From assembly GCA_902571135.1 (NCBI GenBank), contig CACGAU010000001.1:1-64000 (forward strand): DNA of 64,000 bases, given 5' to 3'. The notes under the pieces were generated by a model, which searched no databases, had not been told where the DNA came from, and saw only the letters and a list, made by a program, of their open reading frames with translations. Both the position numbers and the translations under genes were made by a program. The number at the start of each line of letters is the position of its first letter. Position 1 is the stretch's first letter. The DNA comes from an uncultured Pelagibacteraceae bacterium (GTDB lineage Bacteria > Pseudomonadota > Alphaproteobacteria > Pelagibacterales > Pelagibacteraceae). Positions 56,975 through 64,000 of this stretch are shown piece by piece.

Positions 56975-58326
56975 TTAAATTTCCAAGTCGTTTTACCATC
57001 TTTATCTTCTATTAAAACACCTTTGTCTAAAAGCTCATTTCTAATTTTATCAGCTTCTTGGTAATTTTTGTTATCTCTAGCCTTATTTCTTTCCTGGATT
57101 TTTTGTAAAATTTCTTTTTCAGAAATTAAAGCATTGCTTATTTTAAAATTAAGCCAATTTTCTTTACTTTCGTTCAATAGTCCTACAAATTGACAAGCAG
57201 AAACAAATAAAGATTTGTCTTCATCATTACCTTTTTGAGCTTTGTCATATAATTGATGTAAATTAGCAATATATCCAGGAGTGTTTAAATCATCGTAAAG
57301 TGGCTGAAGAATTTCATCAGAAACATTAGAATTATTTTCAGTATCTAAATATGAATTGTACCATTTATTTATTGTGTTTTCACAGTCGTTCAGAAGTTTA
57401 TCATTCCAATCTAATGGTTGTTTATAATGCGCACTCAATAAAGCTAATCTCAAAACTTGACCACTTATCTTATTTCTAAAATCTTTTATTTTTAAAATAT
57501 TTCCCTGAGACTTAGCCATCTTTTCATTAGACATAGTGATGAATGCGTTATGCATCCAAAATTTTGCAAATATTTTTGTATCATTTGCGCATCTTGATTG
57601 AGCTATTTCATTTTCATGATGAGGAAATAACAAATCTATACCACCTCCATGAACATCAAACTCATCTCCTAAAAATTTCTTTGACATTGCTGAACACTCT
57701 AGATGCCATCCTGGCCTTCCTTTGCCCCATGGAGATTCCCATGAAGGTTCGTCTTCTTCTGAAGGTTTCCATAAAACAAAATCTTCTGAATTTTTTTTAT
57801 TTTCACTAACTTCTACTCTTGATCCAGCAATAAGTTCTTCTAATTTTTTATTTGATAGTCGACCATAATCCCTGAATTTTTTAACCTCAAAATAAACGTG
57901 CTTATTATTTTCATAAGCGTATCCTTTTTTTATTAATTCAGAAATCATTTTAATCATTAAATCTATATTTTCAGTCGCTTTAGGCTGATGGGTTGGCTCT
58001 TCACAATTTAAGTAATTACAATCTTCACTAAAACTTTTAGTTACTCTGCTTGTTAATTGTGAGATTGAAATATTATTTTCTTTTGAAGATCTAATAATTT
58101 TATCATCTACATCTGTAATATTTCGCACATAAGTAACTTTAGGATAATTTTTTTTAAAAATTTTAAACAGAATATCAAATACAACTATTGGTCTTGCATT
58201 CCCGATATGAGGATCGTCATAAACAGTTGGACCACACACATACATTCTAATGTTACTTTTATCTAGTGGAACAAACTTCTCTTTTTTATTTGTTAGATTG
58301 TTTGTTAAAAAAATATCTTTACTCAT
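56971..58326 (-). CDS. cysS: Cysteinyl-tRNA synthetase
   Basis: Class I synthetase of 451 residues. The zinc ligand Cys and HIGH-type motif are in YVCGPTVYDDPHIGNAR near residue 29. KMSKS appears as KMAKSQGN near residue 270. WHLECSAMS holds further zinc ligands. It is preceded by a terminator-like hairpin behind nadE, so it may have its own promoter. Confidence 0.97.
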   Translation of the reverse strand: MSKDIFLTNNLTNKKEKFVPLDKSNIRMYVCGPTVYDDPHIGNARPIVVFDILFKIFKKNYPKVTYVRNITDVDDKIIRSSKENNISISQLTSRVTKSFSEDCNYLNCEEPTHQPKATENIDLMIKMISELIKKGYAYENNKHVYFEVKKFRDYGRLSNKKLEELIAGSRVEVSENKKNSEDFVLWKPSEEDEPSWESPWGKGRPGWHLECSAMSKKFLGDEFDVHGGGIDLLFPHHENEIAQSRCANDTKIFAKFWMHNAFITMSNEKMAKSQGNILKIKDFRNKISGQVLRLALLSAHYKQPLDWNDKLLNDCENTINKWYNSYLDTENNSNVSDEILQPLYDDLNTPGYIANLHQLYDKAQKGNDEDKSLFVSACQFVGLLNESKENWLNFKISNALISEKEILQKIQERNKARDNKNYQEADKIRNELLDKGVLIEDKDGKTTWKFK

Positions 58327-58343
58327 TATTTTAGGAATATACT

Positions 58344-58369
58344 TAAAAAATAGATTTGTGAATCTATTT
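58344..58369 (-). terminator. AT-only intrinsic terminator after nadE
   Basis: On the minus strand a 9-bp perfect stem (AAATAGATT / AATCTATTT) with a 4-base loop runs into a T tract, starting two bases after the nadE stop. The stem has only one G-C pair. The T tract and position make it a credible, if weak, Rho-independent terminator. Confidence 0.55.
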
Positions 58370-58371
58370 GA

Positions 58372-59109
58372 TTAATTTGGAATTTTGCATACAGGAATTG
58401 GCTCCATTTTATGCAAATTTTGTTTTCTAATAGTTTCGTATTTAGCTCGATTTGCTGAATTTGGATTATTCATAGCTTCTTCTAATTCTTGATATTTTAG
58501 TCCAAGTTGACCTTCGTCGGTTCTTCCATCGTCCCATAAACCGTCAGTAGGGGCTGCATCTATAATTTCTTTTAAAATTCCAAGTTCTTTTCCAAGCTCC
58601 CACACTTCGGTTTTATTACAATCTGCTATTGGTGATATATCTACCCCACCATCTCCATATTTTGTATAAAACCCAACACCAAAATCTTCTACTTTATTAC
58701 CAGTTCCAACTACTATTCCTTTATTCGCAGCAGCAACTTGGTAAAGCGTTGTCATTCTCAATCTAGCTCTAGAATTCGCCATTCCATGTTCGTTATCAAA
58801 ATTTGATAAACTAGAACTAAAAGCCAAAAATAACTCATCTAAATTGATAGTATGTGCCTCAACATTTTGAAAATTTTTAACTAACCACTCTTGATGTTTT
58901 AAGCTTAAATCATGTTGATGTGATTTCTGTTTGATTGGCATTGACAAAACAATAGTTTTTAAACCTGTCATTGCGCTTAATGTACTAGAAACTGACGAAT
59001 CTATTCCCCCAGAAATTCCTATAACCAATGACTCTGCCTTACTTGGCATATTATTTGCATAATCTTTAATCCAATTAGAAATAAAATTTACTTTTTCTGA
59101 AGCATTCAT
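58372..59109 (-). CDS. nadE: NH3-dependent NAD(+) synthetase
   Basis: Amidates deamido-NAD with ammonia. 245 residues; the PP-loop GISGGIDSSV is near residue 29, and VGTGNKVEDFGVGFYTKYGDGG is the family block. There is no nitrilase domain, so it uses free ammonia, not glutamine. Together with nadK at 34.3 kb it covers two steps of NAD(P) supply. Confidence 0.94.
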   Translation of the reverse strand: MNASEKVNFISNWIKDYANNMPSKAESLVIGISGGIDSSVSSTLSAMTGLKTIVLSMPIKQKSHQHDLSLKHQEWLVKNFQNVEAHTINLDELFLAFSSSLSNFDNEHGMANSRARLRMTTLYQVAAANKGIVVGTGNKVEDFGVGFYTKYGDGGVDISPIADCNKTEVWELGKELGILKEIIDAAPTDGLWDDGRTDEGQLGLKYQELEEAMNNPNSANRAKYETIRKQNLHKMEPIPVCKIPN

Positions 59110-59147
59110 GATTTTAAAGTAGTAGATATTTAAAATTTTACAATGTC

Positions 59148-60527
59148 TTAAGATGCCGCTCTATCTGCGTTTTTAGAATAAGAGCTATTCTTTTTAATCT
59201 CATCTGAAATCAAGAAAGCTAATTCTAGAGCTTGGTTCGCATTTAGTCTTGGGTCACAATGCGTGTGATATCTTGATGATAAGTCTTTTTCTGATATCTT
59301 TTGTGCTCCTCCAATACATTCTGTTACATCTTGACCGGTTAATTCTATATGCAAACCACCAGCGTAACTTCCTTCGCTTTGGTGACATGCAAAAACATTT
59401 TTAACTTCTTTTAACACGCTGTTAAATGGTCTTGTTTTAAAACCTGTCGCAGCTTTTACTGTATTTCCATGACAAGGATCACACGACCAAATTACATTTA
59501 AACCTTCTTTTTTTATCGCCCTAATTAATTTTGGTAAAAATTTTGAAACATTATCTGCACCAAATCTTGATATTAATGTGATTTTACCTTTTTCATTTTT
59601 AGGATTTATTCTGTTACAAAGATCAATTAGATCATCAGCCTTTAATGTAGGTCCACATTTGATTCCTATTGGATTTTCTATGCCTCTACAAAACTCAACA
59701 TGACCACCATCAAGTTGTCTTGTTCTGTCTCCAATCCAAACAAAGTGTGCAGATGTGTCGTGATTTTCTCCTGTTGTAGAGTCTGTTCTTGTCATTGTTT
59801 CTTCAAAAGGAAGAAGTAAAGCTTCATGTGATGTCCAGAAGTTAACGGTTTTTAATCTTCTATTAAAATCTGAATTAATTCCACACGCATCCATGAAAGC
59901 TAGTGCATTTGCAATATTATCTTCTAATTCCTTAAATCTTTTTAACTCCGGTGAATTTTTAATAAAACCTAAATTCCAATTGTGAACATTTTTAAGATCT
60001 GCAAAACCTCCATGACAGAAAGCTCTTATAAGGTTTAAAGTTGCAGCTGATTGAGAGTATGCCTTGAATAATCTTTTAGGATCTGGAACTCTAGCTTTTT
60101 CATTAAATTCCATACCATTAATATTGTCACCTAAATAACTTGGAAGCTCTACTCCGTCTTTTATTTCGGTAGGTGCACTTCTAGGTTTTGAAAATTGTCC
60201 AGCTATTCTTCCAACTTTAACTACTGGTAATGAAGCTGAGTAAGTTAAAACTAATGACATTTGTAACATTAGTTTAAACGTATCTCTAATATTGTCTGGA
60301 TTAAATTCTGCAAAACTTTCAGCACAATCTCCGCCCTGAAGTAAAAATGCTTTTCCATCCACAACATCTGCCAACTGACTTTTAAGATGTCTAGTTTCTC
60401 CAGCAAATACTAACGGAGGAAATGTTCCTATCTTATCCAAAACTTTATCCAATTCTTTTTTGTTTGGATATTCTGGAATATGTTTTACAGGATATTTTCT
60501 CCAACTATTTTTTTTCCAACTTTTCAT
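59148..60527 (-). CDS. 3-deoxy-7-phosphoheptulonate synthase, class II
   Basis: First shikimate-pathway enzyme, joining phosphoenolpyruvate and erythrose 4-phosphate. The 459-residue protein matches the plant-like class II family: FLLQGGDCAESFAEF near residue 80, VKVGRIAGQFSKPRS, and SCDPCHGNT near residue 347. I use the ATG at 60527; a TTG at 60533 would add two residues. It is followed by nadE 38 bases downstream. Confidence 0.95.
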   Translation of the reverse strand: MKSWKKNSWRKYPVKHIPEYPNKKELDKVLDKIGTFPPLVFAGETRHLKSQLADVVDGKAFLLQGGDCAESFAEFNPDNIRDTFKLMLQMSLVLTYSASLPVVKVGRIAGQFSKPRSAPTEIKDGVELPSYLGDNINGMEFNEKARVPDPKRLFKAYSQSAATLNLIRAFCHGGFADLKNVHNWNLGFIKNSPELKRFKELEDNIANALAFMDACGINSDFNRRLKTVNFWTSHEALLLPFEETMTRTDSTTGENHDTSAHFVWIGDRTRQLDGGHVEFCRGIENPIGIKCGPTLKADDLIDLCNRINPKNEKGKITLISRFGADNVSKFLPKLIRAIKKEGLNVIWSCDPCHGNTVKAATGFKTRPFNSVLKEVKNVFACHQSEGSYAGGLHIELTGQDVTECIGGAQKISEKDLSSRYHTHCDPRLNANQALELAFLISDEIKKNSSYSKNADRAAS

Positions 60528-60562
60528 ATTCAACCTAGGGGTGTTTTAACAGAGTTTAAAGT

Positions 60563-62383
60563 TTATTCAACAGTGACAGATTTAGCCAGATTTCTAGGCT
60601 TATCGATGTCATAACCTTTTTTAAGAGCAGAGTAATAAGCAAGTTTTTGAAGTGGAATAGTCAAAAGGAATGGAAGCAAGTCATCATTTGTATTCTCAAC
60701 TTCAATAGTTTCCCAAATATTTTCTGAAACAACTTCGTCTTTGCTTTTGTTTGTTATCAATAATACTTTTGCTCCTCTAGCGATAACTTCCTGCATGTTT
60801 GAAATTGTTTTTTTATAATAATTATCTCTAGGAGCCAAAACAACTACTGGCATGCCCTCTTCTATTAAGGCTAAAGGTCCATGCTTCATTTCTCCGGCTG
60901 GATATCCTTCAGCATGAACATATGAAAGTTCTTTAAGTTTTAGTGCGCCTTCTAAAGCTATTGGATATGAATACCCTCTTCCTAAAAACATTGAACCCTT
61001 TGCTTCATTAAATGTTGAGGATATTGCCTGGATATCATTATCATGAAGTAATGTTTTCTCTATTAAGCCAGGCAAAGCTTTTAGGTCTTTAATTTTTTCT
61101 TGGTATTTTTTTTTTTCAATTTCCTTTCTTAACGACCCAAGTTTTAAAGCTAAAATATACAAAACTAGTATTTGACCTAGAAATGCTTTTGTTGATGCAA
61201 CTCCAATTTCAGGACCACAATGAATTGGTAAAACAAAATTGGAATCTCTTGCTATTGAGCTTTCAATTACATTTACAACAGCACATGTTTTCATGCTGTT
61301 TTTGTTACATATATCTAAAGCTGCATAAGTATCTGCTGTTTCCCCAGATTGTGAAACAAAGATATATAAACTGTCTTTTTTAAATCTATTTTTTCTATAT
61401 CTAAATTCTGACGCTATATCAATATTAACATCTAAATTTGTAAGTTCTTCAAACCAATATTTTGCCATTAAGCAAGAATGATACGCTGTTCCACATCCTA
61501 TTAATGTGATTGAATTAATCTCTTCTATTTTCCAAGGAAAATTTAAAATATTTATGTCTTTATTTACATTATCTACATATTCTTTAATTCCAGTTTTAAT
61601 TGTTGTTGGTTGTTCTTCAATTTCTTTTGCCATGAAATGTTTAAAGTCACCTTTATCGTAATTTGCTTGATCTGATGATAGTTCTAATATTTTTTTATTA
61701 ACTTTTTTTCCTTCTTCATTGAAAAAAAGAACTTGATCTTTTTTAACAATGCAAAATTCACCATCATCAAGATAAGTAATTTTATTTGTCATAGATTTTA
61801 ATGCATAAGAATCTGATCCTAGATAGTTTTCATTTGGACCATAACCAACAGCTAAGGGTGATCCTCTTCTAGCACCTACTATTAAATCTGGCATATCTTT
61901 AAAAACAATTCCAAGAGCAAAGCTACCATGAAGTTGTTTTAACGTTTTTGTGATAGCTTCTTCTAATTCAGAAGTCTTTAAATTTTCTGTTATTAAATGA
62001 ACGATTACTTCTGTATCTGTCTGTGATTTAAATTTGTGACCTTTGTTAATTAAATGTTTTTTTAATATTGTAGAATTTTCAATAATTCCATTGTGAACTA
62101 CTGACACATTATGAGAGGAATGAGGATGGGCATTTAAACTATTTGGAATTCCATGAGTAGCCCATCTTACATGCCCAATACCAATATTTCCTCTTAAGTT
62201 TTTTAAATCAAAATTATTTTCTAAATTATCAACTCTACCTTCTGATTTAACTTCGTTAATTTCTCCATCTGAAAGTGTAGCTACACCTGCTGAGTCATAT
62301 CCTCTGTACTCTAATTTTTTTAATGAATTAATTATATTTGCAGAAACAGGTTTGTTGCTTGATATTCCAATAATTCCACACAT
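60563..62383 (-). CDS. glmS: Glutamine-fructose-6-phosphate aminotransferase (isomerizing)
   Basis: Makes glucosamine 6-phosphate for cell-wall and lipid A precursors. 606 residues: the N-terminal glutaminase begins with nucleophile Cys2 in MCGIIGISS, followed by two SIS domains with VSQSGETADT near residue 345 and GRGYSYPIALEGALKLKE. It is co-directional with the GlmU-like gene three bases upstream, which supports a shared UDP-GlcNAc pathway. No glmS ribozyme is visible. Confidence 0.97.
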   Translation of the reverse strand: MCGIIGISSNKPVSANIINSLKKLEYRGYDSAGVATLSDGEINEVKSEGRVDNLENNFDLKNLRGNIGIGHVRWATHGIPNSLNAHPHSSHNVSVVHNGIIENSTILKKHLINKGHKFKSQTDTEVIVHLITENLKTSELEEAITKTLKQLHGSFALGIVFKDMPDLIVGARRGSPLAVGYGPNENYLGSDSYALKSMTNKITYLDDGEFCIVKKDQVLFFNEEGKKVNKKILELSSDQANYDKGDFKHFMAKEIEEQPTTIKTGIKEYVDNVNKDINILNFPWKIEEINSITLIGCGTAYHSCLMAKYWFEELTNLDVNIDIASEFRYRKNRFKKDSLYIFVSQSGETADTYAALDICNKNSMKTCAVVNVIESSIARDSNFVLPIHCGPEIGVASTKAFLGQILVLYILALKLGSLRKEIEKKKYQEKIKDLKALPGLIEKTLLHDNDIQAISSTFNEAKGSMFLGRGYSYPIALEGALKLKELSYVHAEGYPAGEMKHGPLALIEEGMPVVVLAPRDNYYKKTISNMQEVIARGAKVLLITNKSKDEVVSENIWETIEVENTNDDLLPFLLTIPLQKLAYYSALKKGYDIDKPRNLAKSVTVE

Positions 62384-62386
62384 AAA

Positions 62387-62998
62387 TTATTTTTTCTTTC
62401 TTTTGTAATTTTTAACTTCTAATTGTGGCGATCTTGTTAGTGCTAAAGATTTTTTATTAACGTTCTTTGTAATTATTGATCCAGCTCCAACAATACTATC
62501 TTCATTTATAGTAATTGGAGCAACTAAAGAAGAGTTTGAGCCTATAAATACTTTGTCTTTAATTTTTGTCTTATTTTTATTTACTCCATCATAATTACAA
62601 GTAATTGTGCCTGCTCCAATGTTTACTGATTTTCCTATTTGAGCATCTCCAACATAAGATAAATGATTTACTTTAGATTTATTTCCTAAAGTACTTTTTT
62701 TAATCTCTACAAAATTACCTACTTTAGATCCTTCTTTTAAAATTGTATTAGGTCTTATTCTGGCATAAGGACCAATCTCAACTTTATTTTCAATTTTACA
62801 AGATTCTAAATGTGAAAAAGATTTTATAATTACGTTATTCCCAATTTTAACCTTAGATCCAATAACAACATAAGGTTCTATAGTAACATTCTTTCCAATC
62901 TTAGTATCTTTTGAAAAAAAAATAGTTTCGGGACCTATCATCTTTACGCCTGACTTTATAAATTTTTCTCTAAGTTTTTTTTGATTTAAAACTTCCAT
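62387..62998 (-). CDS. GlmU-like acetyltransferase, LbH domain only
   Basis: 203 residues equal to the C-terminal half of GlmU. Left-handed beta-helix hexapeptide repeats run from about residue 25 to 185 ([41 protein letters not shown]). Active-site landmarks [26 protein letters not shown] are kept. The N-terminal uridyltransferase half (about 230 residues in normal GlmU) is missing: the gene starts at 62998 and the DNA upstream is intergenic. It lies directly before glmS. It likely acetylates glucosamine 1-phosphate, with the uridyltransferase elsewhere. Confidence 0.85.
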   Translation of the reverse strand: MEVLNQKKLREKFIKSGVKMIGPETIFFSKDTKIGKNVTIEPYVVIGSKVKIGNNVIIKSFSHLESCKIENKVEIGPYARIRPNTILKEGSKVGNFVEIKKSTLGNKSKVNHLSYVGDAQIGKSVNIGAGTITCNYDGVNKNKTKIKDKVFIGSNSSLVAPITINEDSIVGAGSIITKNVNKKSLALTRSPQLEVKNYKRKKK

Positions 62999-63067
62999 TT
63001 AGATTTGATTTACATTAAGTATATATATTGATTAATTCACAATTTATTTCTTTAAAATACTTTTAAA

Positions 63068-63748
63068 ATGAAACAAAAATTTACAGTTTTATTCGATTTA
63101 GATGGTACATTGGTAGATACAGCACCTGATCTAATGCTAGCTCATAACCATGTTATGAGAAAATTTGGATATCCTACAAAATCTCTTGATGAACTTAAAA
63201 ATGCTGTCGGTCAAGGAGCTGGAGCAATGATTGGTAGATCTATATGGAGCCAGGCTAAAAAAGAATTAACTTCGATTAATGAGAAAATTAAAAATGAAAT
63301 GACAGATGAGTTTATTTCTTATTATGGAAATAATATTTTAAATGAAAGTACTCTTATGCCTGGTGTAAAAGATTTTTTAAATTGGTGTAAAAATGAAAAT
63401 ATATCTATGGCTGTATGCACGAATAAAACTGAACATCTTGCAGTAGATCTTCTAAAAAAAATTGGGATATATAATTACTTTGAGTATGTTGCTGGATATA
63501 ATACTTTTGATTATTGCAAACCTGATCCAAGACACATAACAACAATCATAGAAATCTTAGATGGTGATAGAAATAAATCAATTATGATTGGTGACAGTGA
63601 GTCTGATGCTAATGCTGCTAAAGCGGCAGGAATTCCGATGATTTTACTTGAAGATGGTTATACAGAAAAAAATACCAATGAAATTTATCATAATCACCTA
63701 GTAAAAGACTTTGTGGGCATTGAAAAAATTGTATCTCAATATCTTTAA
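63068..63748 (+). CDS. gph: HAD-family phosphatase, phosphoglycolate phosphatase-like
   Basis: 226 residues of the HAD superfamily. Motif I FDLDGTLVDTAPD is at residues 8-20 with the nucleophile Asp, motif II is in AVCTNKTEH, and motif III with GDSESDANAAKAAG is near residue 174. The cap domain and DTAPDL fit Gph, which removes 2-phosphoglycolate; other sugar phosphates are possible. It is divergent from the GlmU-like gene, 69 bases apart. Confidence 0.85.
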   Translation: MKQKFTVLFDLDGTLVDTAPDLMLAHNHVMRKFGYPTKSLDELKNAVGQGAGAMIGRSIWSQAKKELTSINEKIKNEMTDEFISYYGNNILNESTLMPGVKDFLNWCKNENISMAVCTNKTEHLAVDLLKKIGIYNYFEYVAGYNTFDYCKPDPRHITTIIEILDGDRNKSIMIGDSESDANAAKAAGIPMILLEDGYTEKNTNEIYHNHLVKDFVGIEKIVSQYL

Positions 63749-63801
63749 TATTGATTAATTTATTTTAACTATTAAAACAAAATCACAAATTAGGAGTTAT
63801 T

Positions 63802-64000
63802 TTGTTATTACATACAGTTAAAGTATATCCATCAAAAATTAATCTTCCAAAGAAGAAGCAGCTAGCATGGAAGATAGCTGAGATAGCAAGTGATAATGCT
63901 AAATTAAATAAAGAAGCTATTGAAATGGTTATCAATAGAATAATTGATAACGCTTCAGTTGCTATTGCTTCCTTAAATAGAAAGCCAGTAATCTCATCTA
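63802..64000 (+). CDS. prpD: MmgE/PrpD family protein, 5' part only
   Basis: Runs off the window after about 66 codons. The peptide LLHTVKVYPSKINLPKK, then NRIIDNASVAIASLNRKPV matches the N terminus of 2-methylcitrate dehydratase (PrpD) of the methylcitrate cycle. The start is a TTG at 63802-63804, supported by an AGGAG ribosome site at 63792-63796, one of the strongest seen in this window. Whether the full protein is PrpD or a related MmgE cannot be judged from this fragment. Confidence 0.7.
   Translation, partial: MLLHTVKVYPSKINLPKKKQLAWKIAEIASDNAKLNKEAIEMVINRIIDNASVAIASLNRKPVISS

Noticed and set aside
62384..62386. glmS ribozyme upstream of glmS
   Set aside because: Only three bases separate glmS from the GlmU-like gene, leaving no room for the ribozyme.
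1..64000. CRISPR arrays, IS elements, rRNA operons and phage structural genes
   Set aside because: Looked for and not seen: no regular repeat-spacer pattern, no transposase or integrase protein, no rRNA sequence, and no capsid or tail gene.

Overview
The window is a very AT-rich, gene-dense piece of an alphaproteobacterial chromosome. The best fit is the SAR11 clade (Candidatus Pelagibacter-like). This rests on the base composition, near-zero intergenic spacing, many 1-4 base gene overlaps, the secY-adk-rpsM-rpsK-rpoA-rplQ order, a contiguous run of all major ribosomal operons, and the purB-purC-purS-purQ-purL-bolA-grxD block. The assignment is inference from gene content and order, because no rRNA gene lies in the window.

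Layout. 1-3.0 kb: mgtE, lipB and an RluC/RluD-type pseudouridine synthase. 3.0-31.6 kb: one minus-strand expression block that reads, in transcription order, tRNA-Tyr, tRNA-Gly, tuf, tRNA-Trp, secE, nusG, rplKAJL, rpoBC, rpsLG, fusA, then the S10, spc and alpha operons through secY, adk, rpoA and rplQ. Spacers are minimal and rpmD (L30) is absent from its usual place. 31.8-47.3 kb: a variable stretch. It holds two short islets, each flanked by an intact tRNA gene (tRNA-Thr, tRNA-Leu) and a partial copy of that tRNA, and each with 11-bp tandem repeats just inside both ends. The Thr islet carries one trypsin-like protease. The Leu islet carries an operon of five small, mostly membrane, unknown proteins. 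Around them lie nadK, a membrane acyltransferase, a COG4091-type oxidoreductase, a gamma-glutamylcyclotransferase, a CinA-type protein, a frameshifted sfsA and map. A 5-kb block (carbamoyltransferase, two membrane-anchored SGNH proteins, a ferritin-like diiron protein) sits between map and purB and is flanked by a diverged direct repeat of the map/purB junction.

47.4-53.1 kb: purine biosynthesis genes (purB, purC, purS, purQ, purL) running into bolA and a CGFS monothiol glutaredoxin. 53.1-63.0 kb: a minus-strand housekeeping series: rpsD, a TrmJ-type methyltransferase, a DUF1989 protein, cimA, cysS, nadE, a class II DAHP synthase, glmS, and a protein equal to only the acetyltransferase half of GlmU. 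63.1-64.0 kb: a phosphoglycolate phosphatase-type gene, and the start of a PrpD-family gene that runs off the window.

The most promising undescribed biology is the pair of integrase-less tRNA islets with a common architecture (partial tRNA duplication plus subterminal 11-bp repeat pairs), which look like tiny cargo elements moved by a recombinase acting in trans. Next is the carbamoylation/SGNH/diiron cassette inserted at the map-purB junction. No stretch above 300 bases lacks a gene; the longest non-coding stretch (38117-38373) is almost entirely islet-end sequence.
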